NCBI GenBank assembly: GCA_964600665.1
Contig: CAZRKC010000044.1
Span: forward strand, 1 to 14,908
Direction of reading: 5' to 3'
Length of the DNA stretch: 14,908 nt
Source of the DNA: CAZRKC01 sp964600665
GTDB lineage: Bacteria > Bacillota > SLNR01
Position numbers and translations under genes: made by a program. The stretch's first letter is position 1; each line of letters opens with the position of its first letter. Under the pieces are notes generated by a model that made no database searches, had not been told where the DNA came from, and saw only the letters and a list, made by a program, of their open reading frames with translations. This document shows positions 7,371 through 12,842 of this stretch, piece after piece.

Positions 7371-8060
7371 ATGCAATTATCCGGCAATACGGTTTTGATT
7401 ACAGGTGGTGCCACTGGCATCGGGTATGCCATGGCGGTGGAATTTCTCAAGGCTGGCAGCGAAGTGATCATTTGCAGCCGACGGGATGAACGGCTCAAGG
7501 CGGTGAAGGAGATCCATCCGAACCTGAACATCATTCGCTGTGATGTCAGTCAAGCGGATGAACGGGAGAGACTGGCGCATTGGACATTGACGCATTTTCC
7601 CAAATTGGATGTGCTGGTCAACAATGCCGGCATCCAACAATATATCGACTTTCGCAAAGGGATTACCGACACGCAAAAGGGTGATCTGGAGATCGCCATC
7701 AACCTGGTCGCACCCATTCATCTGACTGCGTTGCTACTGCCTCATCTCATGACGCAGGATATTGGCGTGGTTGCCAATGTCACATCCGGCCTGGCATTCC
7801 GGCCGATGCCCAGGGCACCGGTCTATTGTGTGACCAAAGCAGGGTTGCATACCTATAGCATGCTGCTGCGACAGCAGTTGGCTGAGACCACGGTCAAGGT
7901 ATTCGAGATCATTCCACCCATGGTGGATACGGAATTAAACATGGAAGGCCGGGCTGGACTTATGGACAGGGGAATATCGGTAGAGGCGTACATTGGAACT
8001 GTCATGGACGGGTTAGCCAGGGATGTTTACGAACTGCATTACGACGGAATCGGGAAATAA
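7371..8060 (+). CDS. DltE-like short-chain dehydrogenase/reductase
   Basis: This classical SDR most resembles COG3967 (DltE) proteins. The start is ATG 7371, directly after GGGAGGTGAT; the in-frame ATG at 7356 overlaps that ribosome site. The 229-residue protein has the NAD(P) loop TGGATGIG at residues 11-18, the NADP-suggesting SRRDER at 36-41, NNAG at 84-87, and catalytic N111, S139, Y152 and K156 (YCVTK). The LAPIxLTALLLPHL-like stretch at 112-125 is characteristic of the DltE group. The substrate cannot be deduced. No dlt genes are nearby, so a role in D-alanylation is not supported by context. It is divergent from the unknown membrane protein. Confidence 0.9.
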   Translation: MQLSGNTVLITGGATGIGYAMAVEFLKAGSEVIICSRRDERLKAVKEIHPNLNIIRCDVSQADERERLAHWTLTHFPKLDVLVNNAGIQQYIDFRKGITDTQKGDLEIAINLVAPIHLTALLLPHLMTQDIGVVANVTSGLAFRPMPRAPVYCVTKAGLHTYSMLLRQQLAETTVKVFEIIPPMVDTELNMEGRAGLMDRGISVEAYIGTVMDGLARDVYELHYDGIGK

Positions 8061-8149
8061 ATATGGGCATACCCCAAAAACAACCTTTCCCTTGCCGAAT
8101 GATATAACAGAACAAAGATTGATATCGATGAAGGAAGGGAGGTGGCAAT

Positions 8150-8551
8150 ATGTTCAAGAAAGTTTGGGTGATTGGACTGATTCTTCTGTTTGTGCTGGGT
8201 ATGACAAGTATTGCATTTGCTGCACAGGGGAGCGGTAATGGAAACCAGAGCCAAAACCAGAATCAAAACGAAGATTGTTCCGGAGACTGTTCTGGAGATT
8301 GTGGGGATGGTCCTTGTGAACCGGATGGATTGATGATTCGTCAGCAAGTCCAGGAGCAACTAAAGACACAAGATCCTGAATGTGACGGTACTTGCGGTGA
8401 CCCTGAGGGAGAAGCTTACGGAATGCCACAGATGCATCAAGTAAGTGGTCGTGAGTTCGGGGCTATGGTTCGAACGATGGCTCGGAGTGGTCCGGGAGCA
8501 ATGGCAATGTATATTCATGCATATCGACTCAATTGTCCAGTGATGGAATAA
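8150..8551 (+). CDS. Small secreted Cys/Gly/Asp-rich protein, relative of the poly-Asp protein
   Basis: This 133-residue protein starts at ATG 8150, after GGGAGGTGGCAAT. It has a signal peptide (MFKK, hydrophobic core, likely cleavage at AFA-AQG). The mature part has an Asn/Gln-rich linker (GNGNQSQNQNQNE), a cysteine cluster CSGDCSGDCGDGPC, a second one DPECDGTCGDPEG, and a C-terminal core GREFGAMVRTMARSGPGAMA. That core matches the poly-Asp protein at 3660-4100 in 12 of about 29 ungapped positions, including G-x-EFG, PGA, A and I. The Asp/Cys repeats could bind metal or form disulfides; this is inference. No family name is known to me. It ends at a strong terminator. Its promoter is not clear, and it may be read through from the dehydrogenase gene. 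Confidence 0.82.
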   Translation: MFKKVWVIGLILLFVLGMTSIAFAAQGSGNGNQSQNQNQNEDCSGDCSGDCGDGPCEPDGLMIRQQVQEQLKTQDPECDGTCGDPEGEAYGMPQMHQVSGREFGAMVRTMARSGPGAMAMYIHAYRLNCPVME

Positions 8552-8567
8552 TTGCAGAAAATGATGA

Positions 8568-8603
8568 AAAACAGACTGTTTTCTCAGAAAACAGTCTGTT
8601 TTA
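8568..8603 (+). terminator. Intrinsic terminator after the Cys-rich secreted protein
   Basis: A perfect 16-bp stem (AAAACAGACTGTTTTC / GAAAACAGTCTGTTTT, loop TCA) at 8568-8602 has its 3' arm ending in four T residues. The T-run is short but the stem is long. Confidence 0.85.
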
Positions 8604-8686
8604 TGGGTGTTATTGGGGATGTAAACGACAGAAATGCCCCCATTCAAACAATTTCCTGCAACGTTGCCTGCGTTTCGAAAAAGGTT

Positions 8687-8716
8687 AAAATATACAACAA
8701 AAGTGTGAAAATATAC
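8687..8716. repeat. Tandem AAAATATAC direct repeat, 21-bp spacing
   Basis: AAAATATAC occurs at 8687-8695 and 8708-8716. The flanks also match partly (each is followed by purine-rich sequence ending AGTG). The 21-bp period is two helical turns, as expected for cooperative operator sites. It lies about 80-110 bp upstream of the ncRNA -35 box, next to a 10-bp palindrome GCAACGTTGC (8658-8667). The rest of 8604-8797 shows no gene. Confidence 0.5.
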
Positions 8717-8797
8717 GAAATGAGTGGGTGAACAGATTTCAGAGCAGTTCAAGCACAAATTGATGGATTTGACAGATGATCACCCAGGGAGGTCGAT

Positions 8798-8826
8798 TTG
8801 CAGGAAAACGGCTGAGATGTTACAAT
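8798..8826 (+). promoter_or_regulatory. Promoter of the large structured ncRNA
   Basis: TTGCAG (8798-8803) and TACAAT (8821-8826) are spaced 17 nt. Transcription would start near 8833, about 15 nt before the closing helix of the structured RNA. Confidence 0.7.
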
Positions 8827-8832
8827 AGGTTT

Positions 8833-9181
8833 ACAGCAGAAACATTTTAACCGGGTGATCACGGGTATCGGCCGAAAGGTTTAATACCCGAAAGTGGTCC
8901 GAATCTAAGATACATAAGTCAGGGAAACCTGATGGGGTAGTCGAAAGACTTGTATCGAGGATGTATGATCCGGGAAACCGGCAAGGGAAATGGTTGTTGC
9001 AAGTGCTTACCATGGTTGGATTACCAACAGCTCGGTCAACCCCATCCGAAGCAAGGCCTTACAGAAGTGCAAGGTGAATAACCTCGTCTTCAGGTCAGTG
9101 GAAGTGCAAGGCGGCTAATACCCAGACTTTGATCATCCGGTTATTTAAGTATCAAGGCCAGCAATGGCCTTGATTCTTTTT
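8833..9181 (+). ncRNA. Large structured non-coding RNA (possibly raiA motif RNA)
   Basis: A 14-bp helix with one G-U pair closes the element (8848-8861 with 9130-9143). Inside are several stems capped by GAAA tetraloops: CGGGTAT/ATACCCG (8862-8868 with 8884-8890, inner GGCC-GAAA-GGTT), TCAGG-GAAA-CCTGA (8919-8932), AGTC-GAAA-GACT (8939-8950) and CCGG-GAAA-CCGG (8970-8981). GTTGG-ATTA-CCAAC lies at 9015-9028, and TGGGG (8933-8937) can pair with CCCCA (9040-9044). An 11-nt direct repeat GAAGTGCAAGG occurs at 9064 and 9101. No reading frame of note exists. It has its own promoter and terminator, so it acts as a free RNA. Size, GNRA richness and host phylum suggest the raiA motif class, but that name is from memory of general features, not a search; OLE, HEARO or an undescribed class remain possible. 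Confidence 0.85.
9151..9181 (+). terminator. Intrinsic terminator of the large ncRNA
   Basis: A 9-bp stem ATCAAGGCC / GGCCTTGAT with loop AGCAAT (9151-9174) is followed by TCTTTTTG. It lies eight bases after the closing helix of the ncRNA. Confidence 0.93.
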
Positions 9182-9324
9182 GATTAAAATTTCTTGGGCT
9201 GGCAGGATAGTGTTTTCAGGTTGAGAATACTTGATGGAGCGTATGGCGGCAAGATGTCCATCCCATGCTCGGTTGATCCCAGGCACGGCTTTTGATGATT
9301 AGGAGATGATTGGAGTTGTTTTGG

Positions 9325-10623
9325 ATGAAACGGGTGTTGAAGATTGGCGTCCTGACTGTCTTCCTGGGAATTACCATCGGGATCGCCGCATATTGGTTCC
9401 TGCAGCTATTAGAGTGGGCTACTTGGACTCGCGAACATGAATTTAATTTTCATTACCTGCTGCCAGTGGTGGGTTTGGTTACAGCCGTCACATATGCCCG
9501 GTTTGGGAAAGGGGCACATCGCGGAAATAACCTGATTATTGACAGTATCCATCGGGATGACTATGTGCCCTTGCGAATGGCTTTCATGACATTTTTCTTT
9601 ACGATTTTGACTCATTTGAGTGGGGGCTCAGCGGGACGGGAAGGAACGGCAGTCCAAATGGGTGGGACTTTTTCCTATCATCTGGCGCGGATATTTCAGT
9701 TGAATCGCTATGATCGCAGAGTGATGCTGATGGCTGGTATCAGCGCCGGTTTTGGTGCAGTCTTCGGAACACCCCTGGCTGGCGCTTTTTTTGGCATGGA
9801 AATGGCGTTTGTGGGAAAACTGAGTTATGAAGCGCTATTTCCAAGTTTTCTCGCAGCCTATGTGGCAGATAGCATCGCGAGAACCTTGGGTGCAGGACAC
9901 AGTGTGTATGCCATTCAGCGACTGCCATCCATGAATCCCTATATTCTGGTCATCATAGTGGGGTCTGCCATCCTTTTTGGTGTCATCGGTCGTCTGTTTG
10001 CCCAAAGTGTTCACAGACTGAAATCATTCTATGGTCTCATGATCAAGGAACCCGGAACCCGAGCTGTGATTGCAGCGAGTATCCTGCTGGGATGTCTCAT
10101 CATTTTTAATGCGGCACAGTATGATGGGCTGAGTACCTGGATGATCCAAGGGGGGCTCCGGGGAGAAACAACATTAAAAGATGTGGTATATAAGTTTGTA
10201 CTCACGGTCCTGACCCTCGGTGCTGGCTTTCAAGGCGGGGAAGTGACCCCGTTATTTGATATCGGTGCGGCCATGGGAGGATGGATCGGTCAGGTCAGTG
10301 GGATTGAACCATCGCTGATTGCTGCATTGGGGATGATTTCCGTTTTTGGTGCTGCAGCCAATACGCCCATTACAACGATCATGTTGGGAATTGAGATATT
10401 TGGTGCACCAGGAATTCCATATTATATTATCATTGCCATTGTCAGTTATTTTTCATCAGGGCATTATGGCATCTATTCTTCACAGGTCATTGAGACGAGT
10501 AAACAATTCGGTTCCGTCCACCACAAAGGTGTGACGCTGGCCCACAAACACGCAGTGGAATCTGATGGTGAAATCCCTATGGTTCCTGAAATGGAAGAGG
10601 ATGCACAAATCGTCAATCGATGA
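9325..10623 (+). CDS. eriC: CLC-F type fluoride/proton antiporter
   Basis: This 432-residue polytopic CLC-superfamily protein starts at ATG 9325, nine bases after GGAG; TTG codons at 9310 and 9316 are alternatives. Three signature sites differ from chloride CLCs in the way described for the fluoride-specific CLC-F clade. The GSGIP region reads GNNLI (67-71), the gating-glutamate motif reads GREGT (104-108, E106), and the GxFxP region reads GGEVTPLF (304-311, E306 and T308). It is thus predicted to export F- in exchange for H+ across the cytoplasmic membrane. No CBS tail is present. It stands between the large ncRNA and rnpB, and a fluoride riboswitch lies downstream of rnpB. No fluoride aptamer was found in its own upstream region (9182-9324), and no convincing promoter either. 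The possible sources of its transcript are an unrecognised promoter or read-through past the ncRNA terminator. Confidence 0.9.
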   Translation: MKRVLKIGVLTVFLGITIGIAAYWFLQLLEWATWTREHEFNFHYLLPVVGLVTAVTYARFGKGAHRGNNLIIDSIHRDDYVPLRMAFMTFFFTILTHLSGGSAGREGTAVQMGGTFSYHLARIFQLNRYDRRVMLMAGISAGFGAVFGTPLAGAFFGMEMAFVGKLSYEALFPSFLAAYVADSIARTLGAGHSVYAIQRLPSMNPYILVIIVGSAILFGVIGRLFAQSVHRLKSFYGLMIKEPGTRAVIAASILLGCLIIFNAAQYDGLSTWMIQGGLRGETTLKDVVYKFVLTVLTLGAGFQGGEVTPLFDIGAAMGGWIGQVSGIEPSLIAALGMISVFGAAANTPITTIMLGIEIFGAPGIPYYIIIAIVSYFSSGHYGIYSSQVIETSKQFGSVHHKGVTLAHKHAVESDGEIPMVPEMEEDAQIVNR

Positions 10624-10643
10624 GATGCTGTGGATACCCATGA

Positions 10644-10672
10644 TTGTGAAGACCGTCTGTTTGTGCTATAAT
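10644..10672 (+). promoter_or_regulatory. Promoter of rnpB
   Basis: TTGTGA (10644-10649) and a perfect TATAAT (10667-10672) are spaced 17 nt, with an upstream TG making an extended -10 (TGCTATAAT). The start site would be near 10679, about ten bases before the RNase P RNA P1 helix. It is the nearest recognisable promoter for the riboswitch and operon that follow. Confidence 0.88.
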
Positions 10673-10688
10673 ATCGACAGATGGTCAG

Positions 10689-11048
10689 ACACTTGAGCAG
10701 ACTGGATGGTCGCGAGCAATGCATTTGCGTTGTTTGAGGAAAGTCCGAGCTCCATAGAGCAGGGTGCTGGGTAACGCCCAGTGGGGGTGACCCTAAGGCT
10801 AGTGCCACAGAGAGATACCGCCGGGTAACCGGTAAGGGTGCAAAGGTGAGGTAAGAGCTCACCAGCAGCCGGGTGACCGGCTGGCTCGGTAAACCCCACC
10901 CGGAGCAAGACCAAATAGGGAGAAGATGAGGCGGCTCGCTGAATCTCCGGGTTAGGTCGCTAGAGACACAGAGCAATCTGTGTACCAGACAGATGATCAT
11001 CACTCCGCAAGGAGAACAGAACTCGGCTTACAGGTCTGCTCAAGTGTT
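10689..11048 (+). ncRNA. rnpB: RNase P RNA (bacterial type A)
   Basis: This is the catalytic RNA that removes tRNA 5' leaders. P1 is formed by ACACTTGAGCAGAC near 10689-10702 and GTCTGCTCAAGTGT near 11034-11047. Universal elements are present: GAGGAAAGTCC (10736-10746), AGTGCCACAGAGA (10801-10813), the GGTAAACCCCACCCGGAGCAA block near 10889-10910 with following AAATAGGG, AGATGATCATC near 10991, and ACAGAACTCGGCTTACAG near 11016-11033 (3' strand of P4). The AAGGGTGCAAAGGTGAGGTAAGAGCTCACC region is type A, unlike the Bacillus type B RNA. There is no terminator directly after P1; a fluoride riboswitch begins 11 nt later, and its terminator is the first one met by the transcript. Confidence 0.97.
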
Positions 11049-11058
11049 TCCATTGCAT

Positions 11059-11118
11059 AGGGAATGAAGTGCTCCCTGGGGATGACCCCCGAACTGCCTA
11101 AGGGCTGATGACTTCTGT
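11059..11118 (+). promoter_or_regulatory. Fluoride riboswitch aptamer (crcB motif)
   Basis: The sequence follows the fluoride aptamer plan known from the Thermotoga petrophila structure. P1 is AGGGA/TCCCT (11059-11063 with 11073-11077) with an ATGA-containing loop. The GAACTGCC segment is at 11091-11098, then GGGCTGATG (11102-11110). The pseudoknot is GAAGT (11066-11070) with ACTTC (11111-11115). A small hairpin GGGG-ATGA-CCCC (11078-11089) is inserted between P1 and the AACTGCC strand. The 3' pseudoknot strand is also the 5' arm of the following terminator. Fluoride binding would hold the pseudoknot and allow transcription into the antiporter operon. Confidence 0.9.
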
Positions 11119-11145
11119 TGCTGGCAATCAGCGCAGAGGTTTTTT
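11111..11145 (+). terminator. Riboswitch-controlled intrinsic terminator
   Basis: The stem is ACTTCTGT (11111-11118) with GCAGAGGT (11133-11140), continued by GCTG/CAGC (11120-11123 with 11129-11132) around loop GCAAT, and is followed by a run of six T (11140-11145). Its 5' arm includes the ACTTC that forms the fluoride aptamer pseudoknot, so the two folds are mutually exclusive. It is also the only terminator seen downstream of rnpB. Confidence 0.9.
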
Positions 11146-11177
11146 GTTGTCCTGTAATCAAGAAAGGGGCTCCCGAT

Positions 11178-12374
11178 ATGCTGATCAATATTGCATTCAT
11201 TTTGATATGTGGTGTTATTTCCAATCGTTTATTCGCCTTGATTCGGATGCCGGGATTCATGGGCATGATTTTCTGCGGTGTTATTCTCGGTCCCTACGGA
11301 ATGAATATCATCCATCCGGACTTGCTCAAGTATTCTGCTGAGATCCGGGTCTTTGCATTGATCGTCATCCTGCTTCGCGCTGGACTTGGACTGAATCCGG
11401 ATGTGCTGAAACGAGTCGGCGGTGTGGCGGTTCGAATGAGTGTGATTCCATGTCTGGTAGAAGGATTCACGGTCACCATGGTCGCGCATTATCTGTTGCA
11501 TATTCCCCTTTTGGAAGCTGGGGTTTTGGGATTCGTTCTGGCCGCCGTATCCCCGGCAGTTGTCATTCCCACCATGCTTTTTTTGAAGGAAAAGTCATTG
11601 GGAATGAACAAGGGGATCCCCGTGATTATACTGGCTGGCGCATCTGCAGATGATGTCATGGCTATTACCATGTTTAGCATTTTTCTGGGGATTGCCGGAC
11701 AGAAGAGCGTTCAGATCTGGACATCATTGGGCATGATTCCGATCAAAATCCTCAGCGGAATTGCCCTGGGTCTGCTGGGAGGTTGGGTACTTTGTACCAT
11801 CGTCTGGCGGAAACGGTCACGGTGGGCGCGGATGGAGCAGCTGGCACTCCTGATTGCCTTGGCGGTGTTCATTGCTACCATGGGAGACCGATATCAGATT
11901 GCGGGACTGCTGGGTGTAATGGCGCTGGGTTTTTTCCTGCTGGTCAAGGCCAACGGCATTGCGGTTCATTTGGAGAAAGAATTGACGAATCTTTGGTTTT
12001 TTGCCCACATCTTTCTCTTCTTTCTCATCGGAGCGGAGGTCAACATCCAGGTGGTACGACAAGCTGGTCTGATCAGTCTTGCGGTCATCGGGATCGGACT
12101 GATTGGCCGATCAGTGGGTGTATGGGTTGCGCTGGCAGGTACCGAATTGAATATTAAAGAACGGATTTTTTGTGCCATTGCCTTTTTGCCGAAAGCAACG
12201 GTCCAGGCCGCCATGGGGGGGATTCCCATGGCAGCGGGACTGGCTTCAGGCTCGGTGATCCTTGCAATTGCGGTGATGGCAATCATCATCAGCGCACCCC
12301 TGGGAGCGCTGGGCATCCAGTATGCTGCACCCCGGTTACTGGAATATGACGAGACTGTAGGTGATGTTGGGTGA
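11178..12374 (+). CDS. CPA-type monovalent cation/proton antiporter (NhaP-like)
   Basis: This 398-residue protein starts at ATG 11178, eight bases after GAAAGGGG. It has about 12 hydrophobic segments and no C-terminal RCK domain. Family motifs include AAVSPAVVIPTM (122-133), the paired acidic ion site GASADDVM (D158-D159), and FLPKATVQAAMG near residue 335. These match bacterial NhaP/CPA1-like electroneutral or electrogenic Na+(K+)/H+ antiporters. Transport of Na+ or K+ is not decided by sequence. It is the first gene after the fluoride riboswitch, and Na+/H+ antiporters are among known fluoride-regulon members, presumably for pH or cation balance when HF enters. Its stop overlaps the next gene's start by 4 nt. 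Confidence 0.92.
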   Translation: MLINIAFILICGVISNRLFALIRMPGFMGMIFCGVILGPYGMNIIHPDLLKYSAEIRVFALIVILLRAGLGLNPDVLKRVGGVAVRMSVIPCLVEGFTVTMVAHYLLHIPLLEAGVLGFVLAAVSPAVVIPTMLFLKEKSLGMNKGIPVIILAGASADDVMAITMFSIFLGIAGQKSVQIWTSLGMIPIKILSGIALGLLGGWVLCTIVWRKRSRWARMEQLALLIALAVFIATMGDRYQIAGLLGVMALGFFLLVKANGIAVHLEKELTNLWFFAHIFLFFLIGAEVNIQVVRQAGLISLAVIGIGLIGRSVGVWVALAGTELNIKERIFCAIAFLPKATVQAAMGGIPMAAGLASGSVILAIAVMAIIISAPLGALGIQYAAPRLLEYDETVGDVG

Positions 12375-12823
12375 ACGCCATGGACATCATGGAGCGAACT
12401 GTGATTGCGGTTGGTGAAGACCAGACGTTGGCGACATGTGTGCAGCTGATGGTTGATCACAATATTAGCGGTATGCCGGTGCTAAACGATCAGGGGTTAT
12501 TGGTGGGTATTATTACCGAAGCAGACATCCTCCGCCATGGAAAGCGGGTATTTGCCGATGATGAGGATAATTTGCTGGAAATTTTACTTTACCGGCAAAA
12601 ACCGCAGCATTACGATACAGAAATGAAGGCAGCATTACGGATGGCCGTCAAGGCTGTGATGACGGAGGTAGTGATCACCGTCAGTCCAGGGTCCCCTGTG
12701 GGAGAAATCGCGATGTTGATGATCGAACACCGAATCAATCGGATCCCTGTGGTCGAACATAGGAAACCGGTGGGAATTATCAGCCGGCACGATATCATTC
12801 GCGCGTTAGCAAAATCATCGTAG
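12371..12823 (+). CDS. Two-CBS-domain protein
   Basis: This 150-residue cytoplasmic protein consists only of a CBS pair. CBS1 covers about residues 1-62 (MDIMERTVIAV...GMPVLNDQGLLVGIITEADIL) and CBS2 about 92-150 (VMTEVVITVSPGSPVGEIAMLMIEHRINRIPVVEHRKPVGIISRHDII). Such pairs bind adenine nucleotides or similar ligands. The GTG start at 12371 overlaps the antiporter stop (GTGA); ATG 12380 is an alternative. The tight coupling suggests it senses a nucleotide to regulate the antiporter, which lacks its own regulatory domain; this is inference. Confidence 0.9.
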   Translation: MNAMDIMERTVIAVGEDQTLATCVQLMVDHNISGMPVLNDQGLLVGIITEADILRHGKRVFADDEDNLLEILLYRQKPQHYDTEMKAALRMAVKAVMTEVVITVSPGSPVGEIAMLMIEHRINRIPVVEHRKPVGIISRHDIIRALAKSS

Positions 12824-12842
12824 CATGGAATGAGGTGTGCTC

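Noticed and set aside
8687..8716. CRISPR array
   Set aside because: There are only two short 9-nt repeats with 12-nt spacing, too small for repeat-spacer units, and no cas genes.
8833..9181. Group I or group II intron, or transposon guide RNA, as an explanation of the large ncRNA
   Set aside because: No domain V-like hairpin, no group I core segments, no reverse transcriptase, IscB/TnpB or other ORF nearby, and the element sits between its own promoter and terminator.
9182..9324. Possible fluoride riboswitch in front of the CLC-F gene
   Set aside because: This gene type often has one, so I looked for the ATGA loop, AACTGCC-like and GGGCTGATG-like strands in order. Only an isolated GATGG was found and no pseudoknot partner, so I do not call it.
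10473..11003. 176-codon leftward frame overlapping the CLC end and rnpB
   Set aside because: It runs through the antisense of RNase P RNA, which cannot be coding in this way. It is a shadow frame.
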